Shown piece after piece: positions 35,401-46,250 of a stretch of DNA of 64,000 nt. A program made the translations under genes and the position numbers. Positions within the stretch are counted from its first letter, which is position 1. Every line of letters starts with the position of its first letter. The DNA comes from Capniomyces stellatus (taxonomy: Eukaryota > Kickxellomycota > Harpellomycetes > Harpellales > Legeriomycetaceae), in contig LUVW01000040.1 of the NCBI GenBank assembly GCA_001661515.1, positions 161,175 to 225,174 of the forward strand. The letters are read 5' to 3'. A model generated the notes under the pieces. It was not told where the DNA came from and made no database searches. It was given only the letters and a program-made list of their open reading frames with translations.

Positions 35401-37689
35401 TATAATGTACGTTATACTATAAATTGTACTTGACAATAAGTGTTGTTGGATATACTCAACAAAAAGCTTAATAACTTGACGCCAATCTTTCAGAGTTAAT
35501 TTGTTTGGTTTGTTAAGCAATCTATTATAAATTCCTTTAGATTTTGAAAAGGCTTTCAAGAGACCCCCGTCCCAATCTGTCGCTTTGGGTAAATATCAAG
35601 CCATTTATTCTACGCCTCTAATCCCACCACATCAGCTAAAACCTCGTAAATAATGTGAAACAGGTTTTGTAACAGAACCGCTTATTATAAAGCTGTCTAC
35701 CGATACTATTGGATGTTAATCTTGTGTTAAGATAAATAGCGATGATTTTTGCATCAATAAAAAAGACAAAAACAGAAACTGAGGAAAAAATCGTACTGCT
35801 TGCAATTAATAAAAAAAAAACATAAAACCATCAATAAAAAAAAAATAAAATAAAAATAAAAAAACCAACTTGGAATGCTTATTAAAGCCATCAAATAAAA
35901 AAGTGATGCCATTTTTGGTTTAGGGATCAATCAAGTGGATCCGTGTAGCTAAGGTAAAGGCATCTACCTATTGGCTCGCAAGCTCATTACTAAAGTACAG
36001 TTTCTTGTAAATTGATACCAGGTTGGGATAATTACCGTCTATTTAATTAGATTTGCGTTAGGTAATCATAAATCCAACACTAGTTTTGTACTAATTAAAG
36101 TGGCTTACATGTCCAAATTAGTCAAAAAGGTTGTCTAGGTGACCAGAATATCTAAAGTTAGTACATTTGATCGTTGATAATTTTATTTAGACTGATTTTG
36201 AGGTTTAGGTGTTTTTTTTTTTGTCTTTGAGGCTTGAAACTAGTTTTATTTTAAATAGTTTAACAACCTATTTCCAACTTTTTATTTCAAGTCACACAAT
36301 TATCAATACTTACAAGCTAGACAATTTTTGCGATTCATTTAGCGTTTACCAGCATTTACTAGCGTCTACTGTCTTTAATGCTCAAGTATACTAATTGTAT
36401 GAAGCCAAACGCATGCTAACCCAGGTCCTGTTTGTTTGGTTCGAGTGTAGAGGTTAGATACCTGCATTTCTACCCATGGGTTAGAAACACGGTGTGGTTA
36501 TATTAGTTTTGATCATTCCAGGAAAATGTATGGCTAATTCTCAACTCGATACATTTTTTACTCGTAAATTTGCAAAGCCAACTGCAACCATACTAAACAA
36601 AGTTGCACTCCGCAGTTTCCGTGATTCAGAAATAGCAACAACACAATTTGGGATATATGCTGAATTTGCTAAGTGTATTGTCCATTTGTAATTTTAAAAT
36701 ACATTCTAGATCCACCAATATGTTACAGACATTGTCTTTGTTCTATATCTATTTCTTTTTTATTTTTATTTTTAGTACTGGTGTTGGCGCTTTTCAAGCT
36801 TTAACCCTGGTTGTTAAGCGTTTTGGATAATGCAACTACTCCCCAGTTCAAATCATAATTTTCTGAGTTTTCTTTCCTGTAAATCCGTGAATGAATCATG
36901 AACCAACCATTTCCATTTTATGATGTTATTAATCGATTATTATGGACTTTTCAACCATCAAACTAAACGGAGGGTAAAGTATCCGTTGACAAAGAAAACT
37001 AACATCAACTACAGAGTATCGCTCTAAACGGGTACAGCCATATAAAAGGCACTTGGCCTTTTCGATTTAGAACAATCGAGCATTTATTATGACTTGTTAT
37101 AGTTAAAGCTAGAATTTGCCTGGATTTAACATTAAAAGTAGGTTAAGCAAACTCATAAAAAACACACGTCTTTGAATGATGCTGCTAGTACTAGTATCAA
37201 CATCATCGATCTAATTACAAAGCCACAAAGTTGTACCAGATGTTAAAAGCCGTCAGTAACTGAATATGTTCAAAAACGTGAATAATGTATGAAGCAGAAT
37301 TGCAGCACCCGTTTTACCTACCCTGCATTTTAAAGCAATTCAAGGCCACTCTGCTCAAGTATAATGACACATAGCTTTATATTTTCTGATATTCTTTTGA
37401 ATTATAATTAAAGTGCTGGATTTTGCAAGGATATCACGAGATTTCAAACTGATTTGCACTGTTGCTTTAATCCTAATACCAATCATTAGAATCAGCGCTA
37501 AATTTGCTAGAGTTTGTTTCAAGTTTTGTTAAATTGAAAAATGAATAAATTCTTGAATTGGTTGTAAATCAAAGTAAAATTCTTTGGCACCTAAATTCGA
37601 AAAAACCACTAAACTAAAAGTATAATATTACCTTTTAACTTTCAAGGTTCAGTAGTGGTAAAATAAAAGTTAGGGACTGGCGTTATAAT

Positions 37690-37733
37690 AAAAGCAAAAG
37701 CAAAAGCAAAAGCGATTACCAATTACCAATTAC
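37690..37733. repeat. Two adjacent short tandem repeats
   Basis: Four copies of AAAAGC (37690-37713) are followed almost directly by two to three copies of ATTACCA (37715-37733), inside the gene-poor region. Confidence 0.85.
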
Positions 37734-39481
37734 GAGAAAAAGAAAAGGCTACAATCATTTGAACAAGTCAATAATAAAGTTTAAAAAAAAACCCCAAGTA
37801 TTTGCATTTTTGAAAATTTTCATTCTAGGGTAGTAACAGATATAAGTACTGTTAAAAAGTTGGAAAAACGATAACATATTATAGGAAAGGATATGGGTCA
37901 CCAAAAGTTACAAGGGTAATCGCAACATTTGAACTCCACCCCCGACTTTTTCAATGATTTTGATATTATAAAAAAAAGACTAGTTAAGTAGCAATTTAGA
38001 CAACCATATCGATAATTAGCCCCAAAGAATGGCTTTAATAGAGTTTACCTTAAAATTGTATTAATGGAGACTATTTGCCCACAAAATGCAATATCAGCAC
38101 ATTCTTTCATTAAAATTGGTCGTGGGTTTGTTTTATTGTATTTTGGTTAGTTAAAGTTTATTATACGGGCACCAAGAATTCGATAACTGATATTTACATT
38201 CTTGCATCAAGTCCCTAACTATAGCGCTCATCCACAACATGCTTAATGTATAAAGTGCACGCGGGCTTTTTAAACGTGCATCGTTTATTTATTACTAATG
38301 TAGTACTGTAGTATTGCAGTATAGCATTATTAAAATATTAAAATATTAAAGTGTTAAAGTTCGCCACACTAATCGCTGAATCAGCAAGAGTTCCTTGTTC
38401 AAATGTCCATGAACCCCTCTACTTTAATATTTCCAATCTCGGCTTTAAACTGACGTCTTTTTCAATTTTTTTTGTTTACTGGACACTGGAGTACTATTTC
38501 AAAAGTGTTGAATATTGGTAAATCAAGAAATCGCCAGCTTAGTTTATTTATAGCTGATACAAACGATTTGTGCTACTAGCTTGTTTACTTTCATCACACT
38601 AATCACAGGCTGTGTGCCATTTTTCTTCCTCTAAATTACTAATAAAAGGCATCATATCGCTATTTTAATATAAAACCCCGATCATTTATGTTTTCACTCT
38701 GTATATGGCATAGTAACTCGAAAGAAAATCAAATCTAGCAGCAATAAAAGTAAACCAAATACAAATGAAACCCATTTCAATGAAGAAAAATACAAAGGAA
38801 ATTAGGTTTTTAATAATAAAAGCATCGAATTTGAACTAGCTAATCCAATAAGGTAGCAAGTAAGTTTTGAAATTTGGCTATTAGTTTATATTTAGGTAAT
38901 GTTTAGCTTAATTGCAATGTTCTCTGTTTTAATAGTAGCGCTATTTACTGAACTTCTGTGGACCAAGAGTATCACGAAACCAAACCCCAACCATCGCTAG
39001 CTAATTTTGAAATGGATTCACTTCTTCCTAAAACTTAATTCCACCTCCTTGCCCAATTATTTAATATCCTTTTGGTTCCAACCAGGCCAATGGGTAAGTG
39101 GCACCTGGGCTTTGTAATTATGGCTTTCTTTGTAAAAAGTAATCGCCCATACTTTGTTGCCCAGCCTATAGGCCTATTTTAAATTAATTTGACCACTTTT
39201 TTTTCTTCACACAGCTATCAAATTTATCTGTTTTGGGACCTGATTTGATCCAAAAATTAATTGCATTTTTGTCACTTTCAAAAAAAAGCTTAAATCAAAC
39301 CAACTCAGGTTTTAAGTTGACTTCACATTCAGCAATAGCCAGTTAAGCCAACAAAAGCAACATACGAGTCAAAACTTTTTGAAAGTACCTATAATTAACA
39401 AATCGGTTTCAGCTTAATATGTCGAATCTGCAACTTATTCTTTAATATTCCAGCAAAAAAAAATTAAATAGAGGTGGAGGT

Positions 39482-39573
39482 GGTGGTTTCTTTCCTGGAT
39501 AAAAAGTTTTGCCCCCAAGAATTCACGCAGTGAAAAAAGAGCGCCAACTTCACTAGAATTGACCCAATATTGG
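39482..39573. repeat. Diverged dispersed element, copy A
   Basis: About 90 bp resembling 58346-58437 in the same orientation. Shared landmarks are TTCTTT, CCAAGAATT(C/T)AC, CAGTGAAA, TCACTAGAA and ACCC...TTGGT in the same order and spacing. By eye about two thirds of positions agree. Both copies lie outside genes. Confidence 0.45.
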
Positions 39574-41204
39574 TATAACCATACCCGTGTGCCCAATACA
39601 ACACAACACATCATATTAAAAAGAGCAGCGTGTATTTGGACGCTATACAAAGAATCTAGGCCCAGAGTTGGCACAGTCGACTCTCACTCTAGTACTAATC
39701 AAGGCATTGGTATTTAGTAGGTATACTATATTTTTATATACTTTATACCAAGCATTGATAGGTTAAACATCAAAAATGACAATAAATTATTCCCGCTTAT
39801 TAAGGCCAAACTGCAAACTACAAACTAAACCATTTTATTTAATTGAGTCCAAGTAGAGAACTGATATACCTTACATCGATTCAACTACCTTGATTAGTAA
39901 ATTTGCGTTGTAAAACGGAGTTCTAACGATATGCCAAATAATGCTTAGACTAAAGCCAACCATATCGTTGGACAAGAGCTTATTTTACGCTTATGGTAAA
40001 AAGGCAATTTATTGCTCCGAAATAGTTCACAAGATTCTGTAACAGTGTATATTGCTTTCAATTAAACATGTTAGCAGAAAGAAACAATAAGGCCAAGTAA
40101 ATGCCGTTAGACTCACTGAGACTCAACGAATAAAAATGTATCAATAAATATTACTAATCCACACTATTATTACCTTTTGAAGTATAATCCCCGGCTTTTT
40201 TGCACAAAGATATGTTGAGTGTCGACATACATGACAAACCAAGACAAATAAATTATATGTTCATAAAGTGCGTTGATTCAAAAGTGGATTTACATACCTG
40301 AGTCTACCAAAATCTTTAAAGTCTGATATTTGGTTTGCTGGAAAGCTAGACGTATGGGTTTAATTAACATCACATTGCTAGAGATAATACCTATTGTGTG
40401 TAAATTCAATCGTCCCGATTGGTGGCAAGGTGTTAGGTGTGTAGTGATTTTGTTTTGAAGACAATCTATTGACATAGTGTCATACCTTTGAGCTTTTAGT
40501 TATGTTTTCTATAATAAAACAAAACAAATAATATAGTCAGACACATCTCATTTTTATATCCTTATTGTTGAATCGTTTATCTGGCACTTTTAAAAATAAA
40601 TTAAGGTGAGCATTTCCATAGTATATAATGTGTAATAGTGCAGTATTGGTGTTTTCTGAATAACATGCGATTATGCTGGCTTCCAAACAGACGGTCAATG
40701 TTCCGCAAGCTTCGTATATACATCCGCTTTGGTTATCGGCTTAACAGAGGGACAAACTGTAATAATAAACAATCAAGTGAGAAAAATAATTAGCCTAGTA
40801 GCAACGCTTGAAGCCATAAAGAAGTGAAAATTTCCAGTAAAGCGGTGATTAGGGTCGAGATGCTGCACATCACTACTGCTATTCACTTAATTTTGTTTAT
40901 TCAAGCTTGTTTTTGCCTTATAATATTTTCTGAAAAGTAGCATTATACACAATTTAATAAAAGAAAAGCAATGTTGTACTTCTCGCAGTAAAAAAGAGTA
41001 AAAATGTGTTGCAAAGCCACCTGCTTGAACTTGATGACTTTAAGTATCCTCTATTGGTTCATATAATAATTACCCCATTGACTCATTCATTGGCTTGTCA
41101 AGCCTTACGATTAAATGTACAAGGTTTGTAGCCTGACTAAGTTACAAATAGCAGAACGGTCCAGAAAAAAACTAGTTGTGACCAGAACAGCACGTTTCTA
41201 AACC

Positions 41205-41233
41205 TTCAAGAGTTTCAAGAGTTTCAAGAGTTT
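41205..41233. repeat. 9-bp tandem repeat
   Basis: About three copies of AGTTTCAAG in tandem, in intergenic DNA upstream of the coiled-coil gene. Confidence 0.8.
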
Positions 41234-41970
41234 CCCATTCTCACTTAAATTCTAATCAGCTGTACAGTGTGCTAGTGAAAAGTGTTCACAAAGAGAAATT
41301 ACAAAAAGAAAATACAGAGTAATTACATCCCAATTATACAAACGCACAAAATTTTAAGGTCAATATTGGAAATCTATAAAGCCGAGGATAATAATACACC
41401 AAAAACAAATACTAACGGGCGGTAGCAGTACAGCGAAGGATAAATGATGGAAGAGGTAAAATGGAATTGATAAATGTTTATGCTAACCCAAAGAAAATAA
41501 ACTAGAAGGTGACACAACTCCTGCAAGTGTAGCGAGAGTAAATATAAAATACACCGGCTCCTATACCACCCTCCATAAAAAAACACAGCTCTTGGCCAGT
41601 ACTTATTTATATCAGCAAGGAGTAACAGGAAACTGTAATTATAAATGATAGGCACATCTTTATAGTAGAAAAGCAGAGGAATTTGAAGACCTGGAAAATT
41701 GGAATGAAGCCTTCAAGGCGCATAAGCTAGCTTCTCGTAAGTCCAAGATACCCTTCAGCTCTTATCCCATGTTTATGGTATTTTGCGTTTAGATTGTTTG
41801 GTAAACCAGTAACAAACCCAAAAGAAAAATAAATAAAGGCAAAGCAAAGCAATTCGATTTGCATGACTAAACAAAGATACTCGAGAGTTGAAGGTCGAGA
41901 TACAACTTTGTACAAGAGGCTAACACAAAGTCAGTTTGTTTGTATTCAAAAAATAGTGATATATCAAAAA

Positions 41971-44080
41971 ATGACACACGATTCGACAGATCCTATAGTT
42001 GGTAAAGTGCAATTTTTATAGATTTAGTTTAATTTTAAGGAAAGCTAAAGGTATATTTACAAATTGCTGGTAACCCCTTAAATCCAGTCTCTGTAAAAAA
42101 AAACAACCCTAAACCCCGAATGTAACCTAAAAAATGTTAAAGGTTCAAGGCTGTGTTGGTACCAAGGTGCCAGTATTCATATCCATATGTATGTACTTTT
42201 AACTTTATGTTTACACTATTGCTCTGACCAGTTCATGCTCTAAACGGACTGTGGTTAACACAGTGTCAAAAGGCCAGGTATTGTAAGAGTAAAGTAGAGC
42301 AGAAAAGGGCGGAGATACAAACCATAGTGATTAAAGTGGACGATAGTGATGCACCGCCAAAAAGCGCTGTAAGTACGAGCTGTATATCCGTTCTGTTGGT
42401 TTTATTCTTATTTTTTGACATTACAAATTAGACGTGTTAGGTATGAACTTGTTAATGTGCGGTGTTTCGGTTTTAAAATTGAGCTTTTAAAATGAACCGG
42501 CCCACCAAATCAAACATTTAACACAGCATGTTGCCATTATGATGTGCTTATAATATACTATCAACAACAGCACCAAATTAAATGTGTTCAAACTTGACTT
42601 AGGATCATGAAAAAGAGCAGAACTTTGACGAGTTTTGGAATTATATTGAAAACTGGGTTTCCAATCCAATAGCGTTTACAACAATGCAGCTAAACTCGGG
42701 ACAAACTACTGGAAATAATTCACAAGGCTCAGCAAAGAATAGTAAGTAGCCAAGTTGAGATCAATCGCGTTTTTTTTAGATCAATTGTGTTGGCTGTTTT
42801 TTTTTAAAGGAATCAAGGGGTGTACTAAAAGTTAAAAGAGATCCAGATGTGCTTTTATAAAAGTCAAGTAAACGACTTGAATATTTTAAAGCACAAAATG
42901 TGTCGATAAAGCCATAGAACGGTAAAATCAGGCCTACGATTGCTTGGTTTTAACAAATACAATACAATAAGTTACAATACATTGCATTACAATAGTAGCC
43001 GAGTCCTTCTATGTCGTGTCACAGAATCCAGAGCAATCGGTGGTAGATATAATAAACAGTAAAGCCCAAGCACCAAGTGCATCCAGTTTTCCCAAAGATA
43101 TCAAAGCCATATTTGAGTCCAACATGGAGGGAAAGAAGGGGGGCAAGTTGGAAAGTGTGGTTGAAGATGCACAACACAACAAAGCAAATAGTGACCTGTT
43201 AAACGAAACTTTAAGGTATGTAACACATTTATAAGTCCAAGTATCACGGTGTCCGGAGGTGCAATTTGGTTTTGCAACAGATCTGTTGAGGAAATGAGTA
43301 ATAAAACTCACAATGTTCATTATTCTCGTCTTGGCGTATAAATAGGCTATCCCGAGAAAACAAGGCGTTGAAAAAGACACTAACTGTTCTATCCAACAAG
43401 CTGGCAGGCTTGGAATCGGTAAGTAAAGAAAAGTAGCAAGAATAGAGCATAAAGCTGATTACTGAGGCTAAAGTAAGCTTATGGGAGTTTAGCAGATTTC
43501 TAAAAGATAGCATAACCCGATTTGGTATATTTGGTGGTGGTTATAGACCCAAAAGGAGAATCATATGTTGAAGAGCAGTATATTCAATTTCAAGGAGGAG
43601 TTTAATAAGCATGTAAGTGTCAATCTAGTTTGTTTAATATTAGTGGTTATTCATTATGTTTCAATGTGTTTAAATAATAAATTAATTTTAATGATCTGGG
43701 TAAAATAAAATCAATTAGGCAAAGTATGTAATGGCTTCGCGGCACAGGGAGCCAATGGGGCGGCTGAACCAATCATTGATTCATCCAAACTCAAACATGA
43801 CTATAGAGTCGGGCAACGTATTAGAAGCAAAGCACGATAGCGAAGTGCTTAAAGAAAGAATAAAGAAACTTGAGGCCGAAAGCAGTAAACAGGTAATTTT
43901 ATACACACAAGTATAGACCCTCTTGTCTTGAATTTGTAGTGCTTAGCAGGACATAAAACGAATGATACCCAATACCCAATACCCAATACCGAATTATAGG
44001 CCGAGATAATCGAGAAATATAAAGAAAGGTGGGAAAAATTGAAAGACTCGGCAAAGAAACGACGCCAACAAACAACATAG
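41971..44080 (+). CDS. Coiled-coil protein of unknown function (eight exons)
   Basis: Predicted exons: 41971-42001, 42232-42368, 42603-42741, 42999-43215, 43346-43418, 43547-43612, 43719-43892 and 44000-44080. These total 918 nt and 305 aa, with all phases closing. The start is MTHDSTDPIVVHALNGLW. The N-terminal third includes a basic block (ARYCKSKVEQKRAE) and an aromatic patch (DEFWNYIENWVSNP). The C-terminal half is heptad-like: LSRENKALKKTLTVLSNKLAGLE, MLKSSIFNFKEEFNKH, VLKERIKKLEAE, and finally EIIEKYKERWEKLKDSAKKRRQ. This points to a dimerising cytoskeletal, trafficking or scaffold protein. The closing KYKERWEKLK-type motif looks conserved to me, but I cannot name the family. Exon 4 may start at 42996 or 42999, a TAGTAG tandem acceptor. 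The gene converges on the Ser-rich gene. Confidence 0.72.
43964..43989. repeat. AATACCC tandem repeat at an intron end
   Basis: Nearly four copies of the 7-bp unit AATACCC, ending about ten bases before the last acceptor of the coiled-coil gene. They take the place of the polypyrimidine tract. Confidence 0.85.
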
Positions 44081-44359
44081 GAATATTGAAAAGAGCTGGA
44101 ATCAGAGTTTTTATGTAATTTAAACTTGGTAGTAACCCAAACACCTCAACCTTTATTTTGTTCTTTTTTAGTCCAAACAATAGCTGTATAAAGTCTCAAA
44201 CTTTATTTTTAATAATTTGATGTTACTTTAGGTTAGTCGTGATTATATGGCGATGTGTATTTTATGTTTGTGAGTCAATTGATTACATTTAAAAAAAAAC
44301 GACAAAGAGAAAAGACAATGGTATTGTTATGCAAAATAAAAAGAATTAAAGTTGTGGAA

Positions 44360-45507
44360 TTAGGAACTGTGAGAGAGGCATTGAGCAGACATGCTGAGCA
44401 GGTTGTTGGTACCACTGCGTACACCCTCCCAGCCAGAGCCTATGTCCAGAGACTTTTCCTCCATAAGTTTGATTCGTTTATTTATGATTAGTTTATTCTT
44501 GTTGATAATTTCGTCGAACGATTTGATCAGCTCAATGCCTTGATTAACAGCGGATGTGAATTCCTTCTCTATTTCTCTAATTCTGGCAATGGTGTCTTCA
44601 GAGGAGCTGACGTAGGTGGAGCTTGATACAAAGCTAGTTTCAAGAGCTTCAAAGTCGTCTTCGTCAGTGTCACTTTGGGAGTCGGTACTTCTGAGAATTT
44701 TATTTGTGTTTTGAGCAGTGTTTGTACCATGATACTTGTTATCAAGTGTATTGGAATCAAGTGTACTGGTGCTGTCTATGGTTTTTGAGGGCTTGAGGTC
44801 ATTGTTCTGTTTGGAAGCTATGCTTGAGGTGTATTCACCTTGACTATCGTTGTCACTTGAAAGTATATACTCTTGGTACCTATTTAGCTGATGAAATATG
44901 TAACAGTATAGATGGTTAGGGAGGGCTAGTTTTTATTTTTTTATTGAAATTGGGTTAGTTCTTTTTATTCACCAAAATGAATCGGTGGTTCGCTGTTCAC
45001 AGTTTTGCTTACATCAACAGCAGGTTCCTCCATGTTTAGCGACTCGGCCAATATTTTAAAGTAGCTATCGTCGTTTTCGGAGCTTTTGGCGTTTTTGTTC
45101 GAGCTGGTTGGTGTGAATATTTTCGTTGCATTTTTAGGCTCGCTGGTTTTGCCTTTTATTACCTTGTTCTCTGGCCCAAAATCAGAACTCTAAATAAATA
45201 AATAAAACGTAATTATGTTCTATAGTTAGTCGAAAGTAAATGACATCACTGCTAATATAAAAGTCAAATATTTGGTTGGAAAAGTCTGTGTATTATAGAG
45301 TACAAATGATTAAATTACACTAGCAATGTTAGGGTTTGGCGGTGCTCCAACACTGTTGGTGTTGAAGCCAGTGCCGATGCTTCTGTAGCCCCAAATGTTT
45401 TGTTCTGGGCTCCCCAACATTGATTCTTTGCTCAAAACATAGTTTTGTGAGTGTACTGCTTTGCTAGAAGATGGCTTTGTAGCCGAGTTGGGTTTTGAGG
45501 GTATCAT
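44360..45507 (-). CDS. Ser/Asn-rich protein with C-terminal helix, unknown function
   Basis: Three predicted exons on the complement: 45319-45507, 45013-45189 and 44360-44887, all phase 0, giving 297 aa. I do not recognise a family. The N-terminus (MIPSKPNSATKPSSSK) is disordered. The middle has NNDLKPSKTIDSTSTLDSN and an acidic patch, DSQSDTDEDDFEALETSF. The C-terminal part is a probable coiled coil, TIARIREIEKEFTSAVNQGIELIKSFDEIINKNK, followed by GSGWEGVRSGTNNLL. The last exon is open for 175 codons but has no ATG until late, so it stands out only when spliced. Donors are GTAATT and GTAAGC; acceptors are TTTATTTAG and TTCATCAG. Introns are 129 and 125 bp. The gene converges on the coiled-coil gene and has ESF1 behind it on the same strand. 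Confidence 0.7.
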
Positions 45508-46250
45508 TTCTTTTATTCAGGTTTTCGCGGTTTGTATTTTATTGCTGGTTTTCGGTGTTGGGCAAGTGGGTGTTCGTGTAATTTTGCTAAAGTGTAGGAT
45601 GCTCGACTAGACGAAGCCACCAAGCTTGACGTATTTATATTGAAAACACAGGATTCTATTGTTGGAATTCTATCCCCAAGATGTCAAGTAGTGATATTAC
45701 ACAAATAAAAGATACGTAGCAGATCATGGTATAAATATATAAAAAACCAGCAATACTTTGTTTCTGTCTGTCGAAACGAGGCTGAAAAATTGACAACTGT
45801 AGCAGCAAGAAAGATGATCAATATCATACTTAATATCTACTTGGGCAGTTTCTAGTGAAGCCGAGATAGTTCCAGATGCCTTTCCTAGCTGAGCGTTTCA
45901 AATTATTATAGTACACCCGTAGCTAATAAATACTTTCTAAAATATCATTGGCAAATAAGGGTCAAAGATAAAAAAGAGTGTCAAGGTAGGAGAAAACAAA
46001 AGTAGCCGTTTTAATACAACGCATACAGTCACTTGGTTTGTATTTTAAATTTGATAGTGAAATATTGAGGGTTGTCAAGCTCAAATGGTCAAAGTGGCAA
46101 AATTACAGTTGATATAACATAATGTAATGATGTATTTATCATTGCTATTATTAAAAAAGGGCAATAGCCACGAAAATCTATACGGGAGAAAAAAATGAGG
46201 AAACGAGTAAAAGTAAAGTGGGAATGAAAAAAAAAAAACAAATGAAAAGA
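45508..46250. other. Intergenic region between the Ser-rich gene and ESF1
   Basis: About 740 bp with no gene seen. It should hold the promoter of the Ser-rich gene and the ESF1 3' UTR. Confidence 0.45.

Larger units (their letters stand above)
32175..41970. other. Nearly 10 kb of AT-rich, apparently gene-free DNA
   Basis: No open frame here has a convincing family motif or a consistent exon chain. It holds a TTGTG repeat (32409-32429), a 10-C run (34301-34310), AAAAGC and ATTACCA repeats (37690-37733), a TTTCAAGAG repeat (about 41205-41233), and weak relics treated under findings (36530-36691, 36795-36850, 39482-39573, 40290-40475). It could be a stretch of decayed transposons, a centromere-type region, or simply a large intergenic spacer. 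Confidence 0.5.

Noticed and set aside
36440..36480. GGTTCGAGT resembling a tRNA B-box
   Set aside because: No matching A-box at the right distance and no cloverleaf pairing.
39435..39674. 79-codon minus-strand frame overlapping dispersed copy A
   Set aside because: The matching copy near 58.4 kb is not open in the equivalent frame, so the shared signal is at DNA level, not coding.
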